In this document: in pieces, positions 29,313 to 39,328 of the stretch
Position numbering within the stretch: the first letter of the stretch is position 1
Layout: every line of letters begins with the position of its first letter
Assembly: GCA_016789265.1 (NCBI GenBank)
Contig: JAEUQK010000031.1
Location: 79,950-143,949 of the forward strand
From: Blastocatellia bacterium
Lineage (GTDB): Bacteria; Acidobacteriota; Blastocatellia; Pyrinomonadales; Pyrinomonadaceae
Reading direction: 5' to 3'
Length of the DNA stretch: 64,000 nucleotides
Program-made: the position numbers and the translations under genes
The notes under the pieces: model-generated
Databases searched by the model: none
Told to the model about the DNA's origin: nothing
What the model saw: the letters and a program-made list of their open reading frames with translations, nothing else

Positions 29313-30557
29313 GTGCAGATCTTAAAAAACAGTTTCCTTTTTGTTGTCCTTCTTTCGATAGCGGCTTTTGCGGCCGCGTGTGGCGGCCCATCGGGCCCGG
29401 GTGCTACCGGGGGTGTCGATCCAAATGAAACTGCCGCAACCGTCAACGGAAAGGCGATCAAGATGGAAGAGGTCGATCGGGGTATCAAACAGCAGACACA
29501 GGGCCAGGAGGGCAAGCTTTCACCCTTGGAATTAGCGGCAGCCCGGTTACAGGTGCTACAGGGCTTGATCGAACAGGAAGTGATGTTCCAAAAGGCGGAA
29601 AAGGAAGGAACCGTGCCGACAGATGACGAAGTCACGGCTGAGTTCAACAAACGCAAGTCCGAAAGCGGCCTTTCCGCTGAACAGTTCGACGCGAAAATGA
29701 AGGAGATCGGCGAAACGGAGGCCACGGCCCGATTGGCGATCAAGAAAGGGATCGCGATCCAAAAATTGACCGATAAGATCACCGGAAAGATCGAGCAGCC
29801 CAAAGACAGCGAGATCGAAGCATTCTACAGTGGAAACAAGGATGCCTTCGTTAAGCGAAAGGGTGTGAAACTCGCAGCTATCGTGATCGATCCGAAAAAC
29901 CTTGGTGAAGGAGATACCACGACAGACGAGCAGTCGGCGGTTTTCAAGGCGAATGAGGTTATTGGAAAGCTCAAGGTCGGGCAGGATTTTGCGTCAGTTG
30001 CGAGGGAAGTCAGCGAAGACCAAAGCAAGTTTCAAGGCGGAGACCTGGGTTATCTTGCAGAGGATGACCTCAGACAGGCTTTTGGCGATCAAACGGCCGC
30101 AGGGCTTATGAATCCGCAGCTTCAGATAGGCGGGATCGTCACAGCTCGGTCTCAGGGTAAGCTATTTATCCTGAAACTGCAGGAGCGTAGTGATAGGGAT
30201 GAGCCGTTGACACTTGAAAGTCCCGGTGTACGTCAACAGGTCATCGACGCTCTCCGGAACAATCGCAAGCAGCTTTTGACGGCTTCGTACCAATCGATCG
30301 CGATGAACGAGGCGAAGATCGATAATTATCTCGCCAAGAAGGTGGTTGAAAACCCGAACGAGCTAAGCGGAGCACGTCCTGCGGTTCCGGAAACACCGGC
30401 CCCGGCTAACAGCAATACTAATGCTGCTCCAGCGACCAACAATTCAGCGTCAAACGCCAACTCCGCGACCCCGGCAAATTCGTCTGTAAATTCTGCGGCT
30501 AACAAGCCCGCACCAAATACGAACGCGAAGCCGACGGCAAACGCTAACGGAAAATAG
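29313..30557 (+). CDS. SurA/PpiC-like peptidyl-prolyl isomerase lipoprotein
   Basis: 414 residues from the GTG at 29313, chosen because it has an AGAGGAG site 11 bases upstream and yields a clean lipoprotein signal (lipobox AAAC, Cys near residue 23). The ATG at 29274 would add 13 residues and overlap the rpmB promoter. A SurA-type N-terminal chaperone helix domain (residues about 40-165) is followed by a parvulin/PpiC domain (about 180-300; KVGQDFASVAREVSEDQS, FQGGDLGYLAEDDL). A low-complexity Ala/Asn/Pro/Thr tail of about 70 residues ends the protein. Likely folds outer-membrane proteins in the periplasm (family knowledge). Confidence 0.9.
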   Translation: MQILKNSFLFVVLLSIAAFAAACGGPSGPGATGGVDPNETAATVNGKAIKMEEVDRGIKQQTQGQEGKLSPLELAAARLQVLQGLIEQEVMFQKAEKEGTVPTDDEVTAEFNKRKSESGLSAEQFDAKMKEIGETEATARLAIKKGIAIQKLTDKITGKIEQPKDSEIEAFYSGNKDAFVKRKGVKLAAIVIDPKNLGEGDTTTDEQSAVFKANEVIGKLKVGQDFASVAREVSEDQSKFQGGDLGYLAEDDLRQAFGDQTAAGLMNPQLQIGGIVTARSQGKLFILKLQERSDRDEPLTLESPGVRQQVIDALRNNRKQLLTASYQSIAMNEAKIDNYLAKKVVENPNELSGARPAVPETPAPANSNTNAAPATNNSASNANSATPANSSVNSAANKPAPNTNAKPTANANGK

Positions 30558-30579
30558 TTTTCGCTCGAAGACCAATGTG

Positions 30580-30641
30580 GCCGGTTTCCGGAAATCGAAG
30601 GATCCCTCTTCGTTAGTTCGGCAAACCGGCTAAATCTTTTT
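30580..30641 (+). terminator. Nested stem-loop and T-run directly before the ABC-F start
   Basis: Outer arms GCCGGTTT / AAACCGGC (30580-30587, 30623-30630) enclose an inner hairpin CGAAG / CTTCG (30596-30600, 30608-30612) and are followed by TAAATCTTTTT, ending at the base before the ATG. It can terminate the upstream gene; if the ABC-F transcript starts upstream, it occupies the entire ribosome-binding region. Confidence 0.6.
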
Positions 30642-32564
30642 ATGCTATTCAGGCTCTCAGACGTGAAGAAATCCTACGGAGGAACCGAGATCCTCCGAGG
30701 TGTTTCCTTTCAGGTAAATCCCGGTGAAAAGGTGGGCCTAGTAGGGCGTAACGGTGCGGGAAAGACGACCGTATTTCGGTTGATCACCGGAAAAGAATCG
30801 ACCGATTCTGGAGACGTGTTCAAGGCAAATGGCCTGAAACTCGGATTGCTTGACCAACACGTCGATTTCTCTACCGGGGAGACCGTCCACACTGCGGCAC
30901 TTTCTGCCTTCAAGGAAATACACGATATCGAGGCAGAGATGCGTGCGCTCGAAAAGACGATGGAGACGGACCATTCGGACCCGATCCTTGAACGCTACGC
31001 CGAGCTCCAGATCGCGTTTGAACATGCAGATGGTTTTTCATATGCCGCTCGAGCCGAAGCGATCCTTCTGGGCCTCGGTTTCACTCGAGAAATGTGGTCA
31101 TTAAATACAGCCACGCTTTCCGGCGGCCAAAAGAACAGGCTTGGAATGGCGAGGCTGCTCCTGTCTTCAGCCGATGTGCTTCTCCTAGATGAGCCGACGA
31201 ATCATCTCGATGTGAACGCGGTTGAATGGCTTGAGAATTTCCTCACTGAATATGGTGGTTCATATGTTGTCATTAGCCATGACCGTTACTTTCTAGATCG
31301 TACGACCAACCGGATCATCGAGATCGAGAATGGCAAAGCAGTGACTTATACGGGCAATTACTCTGCATTTCTCGAGGAACGTGCGCTTCGCCGAGAACAG
31401 CAGCTCCGCGAGTACGAGAACCAACAGGCATTCATCAACAAGACGCAGGAATTCATTCGACGCAATCTTGAGGGACAGAAAACCAAGCAGGCAAAATCGC
31501 GGCGCAATATGCTCCAAAGGATGGAGCGGCTTGATGCGGTCGTTAGCGAAAAGCACGGAGGTAATTTCGGGCTGAAGAAAGTCGAACGCGCGGGGAACAA
31601 TGTCTTGACGGTCGAAGAACTTTCGATCGGATACGAAGAGAAACGGCTTGCGTCAGGCATCGACCTATCGCTTCACCGTGGAGAAGCTCTCGGAATAATC
31701 GGTGCGAACGGCACTGGAAAGACCACGTTCCTTCGAACGGTGCTTGGTGAGATCCGCGAACTTGATGGGGAAATCCGCTGGGGAACCAAGACAAACATAG
31801 GCTATTACGCTCAGAATCTTGAGGAACTTGAGCCTCGGAATGAGGTCATTCAGGAACTTCGTCGAGTAGCTCCGCTAGCTGACAATGGTGAACTTAGGTC
31901 GTTTCTCGCCCGATTCTTGTTTTTTGGTGAAGATGTTTTCAAATTAGTTGGAGATCTGTCAGGCGGTGAAAAGGGAAGGCTTGCGTTAGCAAAGCTGATC
32001 TATTCGCAAAAGAACGTTTTGATCCTGGACGAGCCGACAAACCATTTGGATATACCTGCCCGTGAAGCACTTGAGGCCGCGCTCGATGAATATGACGGGA
32101 CTATCATTACTGTCAGCCACGACCGATTCTTCCTCGATAAGATCGCGACACAGATACTTGCGTTCGAAGAAAACGGCGTCGAGGTATTTGACGGTAATTA
32201 CACTGGATATCACGATTGGAAGGCTGCGAAAAAGAGTGTCCGTACGGATGGATCAAGCGATGCGTCGAACGGATCGCAGAGGTTGGAAGTAACACCTCGG
32301 AAAGAATCGACGAACGATGAAAATGAAGAACGCACCAAACTGAGCAAAAACCAGCGTGACAGAATTGAAAAGAAGATCGGCGAGATCGAAAAGGATATCC
32401 AGATGCTTGAATCTACGATCGGTTCAATATCAGCTGAGATAGCAGATCCGGCGACGTCTTCGGATCCTTCCAAACTGGCAAATGCAACCGCTCGATTAAC
32501 AAATGCGGAGACGGAGCTTTCAGAGCTGTATTCCGAATGGGAGTCACTCTCAGGATCGATCTGA
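30642..32564 (+). CDS. ABC-F family ATPase (ribosome-associated)
   Basis: 640 residues. Two ABC nucleotide-binding domains without membrane segments: Walker A GRNGAGKTT near residue 36 and GANGTGKTT near 353; signature motifs LSGGQKNRLGMARLL and LSGGEKGRLALAKLI; Walker B LLLDEPTNHLD and LILDEPTNHLD. Between them is the positively charged linker that contacts the ribosomal P/E site (KTKQAKSRRNMLQRM). A C-terminal coiled coil (about residues 555-640) resembles Uup/YdiF. ABC-F proteins relieve stalled ribosomes or confer antibiotic protection; which applies here cannot be told. The start codon lies immediately after a terminator-like hairpin with no Shine-Dalgarno sequence. Confidence 0.92.
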   Translation: MLFRLSDVKKSYGGTEILRGVSFQVNPGEKVGLVGRNGAGKTTVFRLITGKESTDSGDVFKANGLKLGLLDQHVDFSTGETVHTAALSAFKEIHDIEAEMRALEKTMETDHSDPILERYAELQIAFEHADGFSYAARAEAILLGLGFTREMWSLNTATLSGGQKNRLGMARLLLSSADVLLLDEPTNHLDVNAVEWLENFLTEYGGSYVVISHDRYFLDRTTNRIIEIENGKAVTYTGNYSAFLEERALRREQQLREYENQQAFINKTQEFIRRNLEGQKTKQAKSRRNMLQRMERLDAVVSEKHGGNFGLKKVERAGNNVLTVEELSIGYEEKRLASGIDLSLHRGEALGIIGANGTGKTTFLRTVLGEIRELDGEIRWGTKTNIGYYAQNLEELEPRNEVIQELRRVAPLADNGELRSFLARFLFFGEDVFKLVGDLSGGEKGRLALAKLIYSQKNVLILDEPTNHLDIPAREALEAALDEYDGTIITVSHDRFFLDKIATQILAFEENGVEVFDGNYTGYHDWKAAKKSVRTDGSSDASNGSQRLEVTPRKESTNDENEERTKLSKNQRDRIEKKIGEIEKDIQMLESTIGSISAEIADPATSSDPSKLANATARLTNAETELSELYSEWESLSGSI

Positions 32565-32659
32565 TCTCCTGCAAATGAATGTAGTTCCAATTGCCCCGAG
32601 TTAGGCCTCGTGTTAAGATTCCTCTCGCATTCCAACATACCTGCTTCGGAGGAGTCTAA

Positions 32660-35600
32660 ATGTTGCTTCGTTCCCTGAATCCTGGCTTTAGCCAGATGTT
32701 GTCGCGCGCATCCATCATGCTTGCGATGGTTCTTAGTGTGTCCGCACCTCATATATTTGGCCAAGGGGGCACCCGGCTGCTGCGAATGCCTACCGTCAGC
32801 GCAGACCAGATCGCATTTGCATATGCTCAGAATATCTGGGTAGTTCCTCACAGTGGCGGGGCCGCGCGGCGCATAACGAGCTTTCAGGGACAAACCTCGA
32901 ATCCGCATTTCTCACCGGATGGTAAGTGGATCGCGTTTTCCGGTGAATACGCGGGAAATCAGGACGTTTATCTAGTGGCAGCCGAGGGCGGTGAACCGAA
33001 ACGGTTGACTTGGCATCCAGGAGCAGATCTCGTTCAGGGTTGGACACCCGATGGCCGGTCGATCATGTTCTCTTCGGCTCGTGCAACTTGGGCACCAAGC
33101 GGTTCGCCGCGATTCTGGACCGTTCCGGTCGAAGGCGGAGTTGAGGAGCCTATGCCACTGCCGCGAGGATTTCAGGGGAAGATCTCTCCGGATGGTTCTC
33201 ACATCGCATACCGAATGAACAATTCATGGGATGACGAACGGCGCAATTATCGAGGCGGGCAGAATAGACCTATTTGGATCGTCGATACAAAAACGTGGGA
33301 CCTCGTCTCTCCGCCGTGGACAGATTCCAAGGACATCGATCCTGTATGGATCGGTAATACCGTCTATTACATCTCCGACCGAGATGGCGTACAAAACATA
33401 TGGTCTTACGACCTTGCTTCGAAAAAGAACACACAGGTTACGAAATTTTCAGATCTTGACGTCAAGACGATGGATTCCGGTCCCGGTTCGATAGTCTTCG
33501 AACAGGCCGGTTATATTCACGAACTCGATCCAAAGTCAGGCAGATCCCGCCGTGTGGAAATATCTGCGGCAGGTGATTTTCCTTGGATGATGCCGCGATG
33601 GGAAGATGTTTCACCCCGGATGACGAACATATCGCTTTCACCAACCGGGAAGCGCGTTCTTGTTGAGGCTCGGGGAGAGGTCTTCAGTATTCCGGCCGAG
33701 AAAGGTGATGTGAGGAATCTTACGAATTCCAGCGGTGCGGCCGATCGTGATCCGGCATGGTCGCCCGACGGGAGATCTATTGCGTACTTCAGCGACCGCA
33801 CCGGTGAATACAAATTGTATGTTCAAAACGCCGACGGATTAACGCCGCCTCGGGAGATAAACATAGCAAACCCGAAACACTATTACACGGTGTCGTGGTC
33901 GCCAGATTCAAAAAAAGTACTCTTTCATGACACCGACCTGAAGGTTTGGGTGATCGACACCGGTACCGGGGCAATGAAACAGGTCGGGAGTGATCCATGG
34001 ATGGTGCCGCAGCGAACGCTGAATCCGACTTGGAGCCCTGATTCAAAATGGGTCGCCTATTCCAGCCATCTCAGATCAATGTATAAGGCGATCTTTGTCA
34101 GCAATGTCGAGACCGGCGAAACGAAACAGGTCACCGACGGACTAGCAGACTGTACATGGCCGGTTTGGGACCCGAGCGGCAAATACCTCTGGTTCTTCGC
34201 GTCGACCGATTTTGGATTGCGATCTCAGTGGTTGGACATGACCTCATATGACCGCGAAGAGAATTTCGGACTTTATCTTGCGGTTCTCAAGAAGTCTGAC
34301 CCAAGTCCGCTTCTACCTGAAAGCGATGAGGATAAGGGCATCGCTCCTGTTGCTTCGACTCCATCTAATCGCGGAGCGGCTGCCGGCGGCGATGCTGGTG
34401 GAGACGCGGCGCGAGTGCGCGGGCCGGTAAGCGTAACGATCGATTTTGACGGGTTGAACAAACGCATCGTATCGATACCCGGCGTTCCCGAACGCCAGTA
34501 TTCAAGCCTGGAAGCCGGTGCAGACGGAACGGTGTTCTATCTAGAAGCTCCGGGACCCGGCGGAACCGGCAATACGCTCCACCGTTACAGGCTAAGCGAA
34601 AGAAAGGCTGCTCCGTTCGCGAACAGCGTCGCAGCTTTTGCCGTGAGCGCAGATGGAAAGAAGCTGGTTTATCGCGCGGGAGGCGGTGGGCCGGGTGCAG
34701 GAGGCGGTCAGGGTGGAAATCCACCGGCGCCATCATTGTTCCTCGTTGATGCTGATAAGGCCGTTCCGCAACCGGGCACAGGACGACTGAATTACTCGTT
34801 ATGGATGTTCCTCGACCCTCAACAGGAGTTCAAACAGATCTTCAACGAAGGTTGGCGAAATCAACGAGACTATCTCTACGTGCCAAATCTTCACGGTACC
34901 AATTGGCCGAAAATGAAAGAGATGTATGGAGCGTTGCTGCCGTTCGCGATGCATCGAGCAGATCTCAATTATCTGATGGATATGATGGGAGCTGAGATCG
35001 CGATCGGTCACAGTTACGTCCGCGGCGGTGATATGCCGGAGGTACCGAACAGTAACGCGGGGTTGCTTGGGGCCGACTTCCTGATCGAGAACGGCCGATA
35101 CAAGATCACAAAGATCTATGACAACGAAAACTGGAATCCCGACCTTCGTTCACCGCTCGCAACGCCGGGTTCAACTGTCAATGTCGGCGAATTTATCCTC
35201 GCGGTAAACGGTATCGAGCTAAAAGCACCGGACAACATTTTTCGACTTCTCGACGGTACCGCAAACCGCCAAACGTCTCTCATGGTCAATTCGTCTCCAA
35301 CAATGGACGGGGCGAGAAGCGTAACGGTAGTTCCGGTCGCAAGTGAGCAGGCTCTTCGAACACGCGCATGGGTCGAATCGAATCGCCGACTCGTTGATCA
35401 GCTGTCAGGCGGTCAGCTCGCATATGTTTATCTGCCGAATACAGGCCAACCGGGATATACCAGTTTCAATCGTTACTATTTTGCTCAGCAGGACAAGAAA
35501 GGGGCAATTATCGATGAACGCTTTAACGGAGGCGGTTCTGCGGCCGACTATATAATCGATGTGCTTCAACGGAATTTCGACGGCTATTTCAACAATGTAG

Positions 35601-36037
35601 CCGGCGAACGCCTTCCGTTCACCAGTCCTTCCGCCGGGATCTGGGGGCCAAAAGTAATGATAATAAATGAGATGGCAGGTTCGGGAGGAGACCTCATGCC
35701 GTATATGTTTCGTTACCGGAAGATCGGCCTTCTCGTCGGTAAACGCACTTGGGGAGGGTTGGTCCACACCGCGGATACACCACCGTTCATTGATGGCGGT
35801 TCGATGATCGCACCTCGAGGAGGCTTTTTTACACGAGAAGGAAAATGGGCGGTAGAAAATGAAGGCGTCGGGCCCGATATTGATGTCGAAAACTGGCCAA
35901 AGGACGTGATCGCCGGCCGTGATCCGCAGCTTGAGCGTGCAGTCGCCGAGGCGTTGCGATTGCTGAAGGAACGACCAGTAGATCGAATGACGACGGAACC
36001 GGCTCCGCCTATTTGGGGGCAGCGCAAAATTAACTAA
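32660..36037 (+). CDS. Secreted Tricorn-like S41 protease
   Basis: 1125 residues. Signal peptide (cleavage near FGQ, residue about 35) after a GGAGGAG ribosome site. Residues 45-600 hold WD40-like PD40/beta-propeller repeats (HFSPDGKWIAFSGE; PAWSPDGRSIAYFSD). A Gly-rich interdomain linker (about residue 675), a PDZ domain (about 835-900) and an S41 catalytic domain follow. The nucleophile is probably Ser1008 in NEMAGSGGDLMPYMF, as in Tricorn NEFAGSGGD. Unlike archaeal Tricorn it is exported, as in many Acidobacteriota and Bacteroidota homologues. Degrades peptides, probably nutritional. Convergent with guaB, only 15 bases apart. Confidence 0.92.
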   Translation: MLLRSLNPGFSQMLSRASIMLAMVLSVSAPHIFGQGGTRLLRMPTVSADQIAFAYAQNIWVVPHSGGAARRITSFQGQTSNPHFSPDGKWIAFSGEYAGNQDVYLVAAEGGEPKRLTWHPGADLVQGWTPDGRSIMFSSARATWAPSGSPRFWTVPVEGGVEEPMPLPRGFQGKISPDGSHIAYRMNNSWDDERRNYRGGQNRPIWIVDTKTWDLVSPPWTDSKDIDPVWIGNTVYYISDRDGVQNIWSYDLASKKNTQVTKFSDLDVKTMDSGPGSIVFEQAGYIHELDPKSGRSRRVEISAAGDFPWMMPRWEDVSPRMTNISLSPTGKRVLVEARGEVFSIPAEKGDVRNLTNSSGAADRDPAWSPDGRSIAYFSDRTGEYKLYVQNADGLTPPREINIANPKHYYTVSWSPDSKKVLFHDTDLKVWVIDTGTGAMKQVGSDPWMVPQRTLNPTWSPDSKWVAYSSHLRSMYKAIFVSNVETGETKQVTDGLADCTWPVWDPSGKYLWFFASTDFGLRSQWLDMTSYDREENFGLYLAVLKKSDPSPLLPESDEDKGIAPVASTPSNRGAAAGGDAGGDAARVRGPVSVTIDFDGLNKRIVSIPGVPERQYSSLEAGADGTVFYLEAPGPGGTGNTLHRYRLSERKAAPFANSVAAFAVSADGKKLVYRAGGGGPGAGGGQGGNPPAPSLFLVDADKAVPQPGTGRLNYSLWMFLDPQQEFKQIFNEGWRNQRDYLYVPNLHGTNWPKMKEMYGALLPFAMHRADLNYLMDMMGAEIAIGHSYVRGGDMPEVPNSNAGLLGADFLIENGRYKITKIYDNENWNPDLRSPLATPGSTVNVGEFILAVNGIELKAPDNIFRLLDGTANRQTSLMVNSSPTMDGARSVTVVPVASEQALRTRAWVESNRRLVDQLSGGQLAYVYLPNTGQPGYTSFNRYYFAQQDKKGAIIDERFNGGGSAADYIIDVLQRNFDGYFNNVAGERLPFTSPSAGIWGPKVMIINEMAGSGGDLMPYMFRYRKIGLLVGKRTWGGLVHTADTPPFIDGGSMIAPRGGFFTREGKWAVENEGVGPDIDVENWPKDVIAGRDPQLERAVAEALRLLKERPVDRMTTEPAPPIWGQRKIN

Positions 36038-36052
36038 CGTTTGAACGCGGTT

Positions 36053-37528
<1,476 letters not shown>

Positions 37529-37542
37529 TTATCGGCAGTTAC

Positions 37543-37570
37543 AAAAAAGCCCGCAACTATGGTGCAGGCT
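37543..37570 (-). terminator. Terminator downstream of rodZ
   Basis: Minus-strand stem AGCCTGC / GCGGGCT (one wobble; plus positions 37564-37570 and 37548-37554) followed by TTTTTT. Separates rodZ from guaB, at least partly. Confidence 0.7.
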
Positions 37571-37634
37571 CGCTGTTGACCGGATCAATAAATTATCAAA
37601 CCTCATTCTAGAGAATGCCGCCCCTATCTACAAA

Positions 37635-38672
37635 TCACGGCGTCGGTTTAGGTGCCGTCGCAGCTCGATTGCTTCCACTCGGAACCGGCGTCCTGGCAGG
37701 CGTCCCCGAGTTAACTGCGGCGGGTGTTTTGACAGGACTGGCAGCCGGCGTCGGGACAACGGGCTTCGGAGTCGGTGTAGCCAGGTTTGCAGGTTCCGGC
37801 GTATTCGCTGCCGGAGTGGGCGACGCCTGAGTCGCCTGCGGCGTGCCAACATTCGCGTTTGCCGCTGTCGGTACCCCGAACTGGATCTGTCCGCTTTCCC
37901 AGATCTGTGCCAGATTATCCTGATTGATCTCGATCTCGATCGCTACTCTCTTAGGATTTGCAGGTGCAGAGGGAAGGGCGATCTGACGGCCATTTATGAA
38001 AAGCTGTGCGGTTGAAACAAGAGACCTCGAATAGCTCAATTTCAAGCTTTCCTTTGGTTCAAATATCAGCGAACTCCCAGGTGTTACGGTATTAACACTG
38101 GACTTTCCATCACTTGTAGCACTCAATGATATGGGTTCGGAGGTCGAACGAAACTCGACCTTTAACATTTGCATCGTCGGAACAGAGGGCTGAGACGGCG
38201 GGGTTTCAGCCTGTTGGCCATTGGCCGAATTCGATACGATTGACGCGTTGCTCGGAACGGCGGCAGGCGTCGGCTCCCGTTGAATGTAGTTAACGAGGAA
38301 CAAGATCCCGCCTGTCATTAAGGCGAGGATGATTCCTGCAAATATTATTGTGGGAATGGTCGATGGCCTCGCCTGATCGTCTGTCAAGACTTCCGGACGA
38401 TATGACCTGTATTTCTCGTCTTCGACCGCCTCGGCTTGAGCAGCCAGTCGCGAATAGTCCTGGAGCGCTTCATGTTCGTCAAATCCCACAAAACGGGCAT
38501 ACGACTTGACAAAACCCTTATTGAAAATGCCGCCCGGAAGCGGCTTGTAGTCGTTATTCTCTATGCATTCTAGATACATAGGAGCGATCCTGGTCTGCTC
38601 CGCAACCTCACTGATCGATATGCCTCGCTCTTCACGAGCAGCACGCAATTTTTCTCCTAATGTTAACGACAT
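37635..38672 (-). CDS. rodZ: RodZ-like membrane protein with helix-turn-helix domain
   Basis: 345 residues. N-terminal Xre-type HTH (LGEKLRAAREERGISISEVA; residues 5-75) in the RodZ form, including PGGIFNKGFVKSYARFVG. One membrane helix lies at about residues 105-125, then a periplasmic DUF4115-like beta domain (about 170-265) and a Pro/Thr/Ala-rich C-terminal tail. RodZ links MreB filaments to the cell-wall elongation machinery. The tail is longer and more repetitive than in E. coli. Driven by a strong promoter at 38729-38758 and divergent from the microcompartment operon. Confidence 0.9.
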   Translation of the reverse strand: MSLTLGEKLRAAREERGISISEVAEQTRIAPMYLECIENNDYKPLPGGIFNKGFVKSYARFVGFDEHEALQDYSRLAAQAEAVEDEKYRSYRPEVLTDDQARPSTIPTIIFAGIILALMTGGILFLVNYIQREPTPAAVPSNASIVSNSANGQQAETPPSQPSVPTMQMLKVEFRSTSEPISLSATSDGKSSVNTVTPGSSLIFEPKESLKLSYSRSLVSTAQLFINGRQIALPSAPANPKRVAIEIEINQDNLAQIWESGQIQFGVPTAANANVGTPQATQASPTPAANTPEPANLATPTPKPVVPTPAASPVKTPAAVNSGTPARTPVPSGSNRAATAPKPTP

Positions 38673-38728
38673 TTCTCAGAAATACGGTAATACCGCAAAT
38701 GACTTACCGCGAACGAACTTAATCCTAC

Positions 38729-38758
38729 AATATAGACCTGCAAATCAAGCAATGTCAA
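38729..38758 (-). promoter_or_regulatory. Sigma-70 promoter of rodZ
   Basis: Minus strand TTGACA (38753-38758, consensus), 18-base spacer, TATATT (38729-38734). Start point about 50 bases before the rodZ ATG. Confidence 0.7.
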
Positions 38759-38881
38759 TCGATTACGATTTCTATGCCGAAACCGTTACGGCTTGATTCT
38801 TTTCCTTTTAACGTGATACGTTTAGACTTCTTCGGATTAGAATTTAATCTCGAAAGAACTGTTAGGAGTGAGGAGCTGAAA

Positions 38882-39277
38882 ATGAGTTTGGAAGCGCTCG
38901 GAATGATCGAAACGAAAGGTTTCGTTGGCGGCGTCGAGGCCGCCGATGCCATGGTAAAAGCTGCAAATGTTGAGCTTATCGGCAAAGAGTACATCGGCGC
39001 CGGATATATGACCATCTTTGTGCGTGGTGACGTTGGCGCCGTTAAAGCAGCTACCGATGCCGGGGCTGCTGCCGCACGCCGGGTGGGAGAATTGATCAGT
39101 GTTCATGTTATTCCGAGGCCGCATGGAGAGGTGGAACGTATCCTTCCTAAGGGCGGGAAAGTGGGACTAAGTCCTGATGAAAAGGCACTTCAAGGCGGGG
39201 GAGGGCGTCAACTTGGCTCGGGTGACGCAAGCAGCACCGCCGGCGACATCACCGGAAACAAAACAAAGAGCAGATAG
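38882..39277 (+). CDS. Bacterial microcompartment shell protein, hexameric (BMC-H 1)
   Basis: 131 residues from the ATG at 38882, supported by AGGAG upstream and by the family start ([21 protein letters not shown]). The ATG at 38774 would add 36 atypical residues. The single Pf00936-type domain covers residues 1-85 with the canonical [19 protein letters not shown] helix and ends [11 protein letters not shown]. The pore loop region reads [10 protein letters not shown] 40-residue Gly/Ser/Asp/Lys extension follows the domain, unusual for BMC-H. Builds the facets of a protein shell. First gene of a five- or six-gene operon that also holds an aldehyde dehydrogenase. Confidence 0.95.
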   Translation: MSLEALGMIETKGFVGGVEAADAMVKAANVELIGKEYIGAGYMTIFVRGDVGAVKAATDAGAAAARRVGELISVHVIPRPHGEVERILPKGGKVGLSPDEKALQGGGGRQLGSGDASSTAGDITGNKTKSR

Positions 39278-39278
39278 T

Positions 39279-39315
39279 AATATGGCGCGGGCAGATCTGA
39301 TGACCGCGCCATATT
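39279..39315 (+). terminator. Strong hairpin (attenuator) after the first shell gene
   Basis: Perfect 12-bp inverted repeat AATATGGCGCGG / CCGCGCCATATT (39279-39290, 39304-39315), 13-base loop, beginning 2 bases after the BMC-H1 stop and ending 14 bases before the aldehyde dehydrogenase ATG. No long T-run, so probably partial termination or 3'-end protection. Confidence 0.65.
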
Positions 39316-39328
39316 TCCGTCTATTGCA

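Noticed and set aside
32210..32908. 232-codon minus-strand ORF across the ABC-F / Tricorn junction
   Set aside because: It covers the ends of two strong plus-strand genes and their promoter gap, and shows no domain or start signal.
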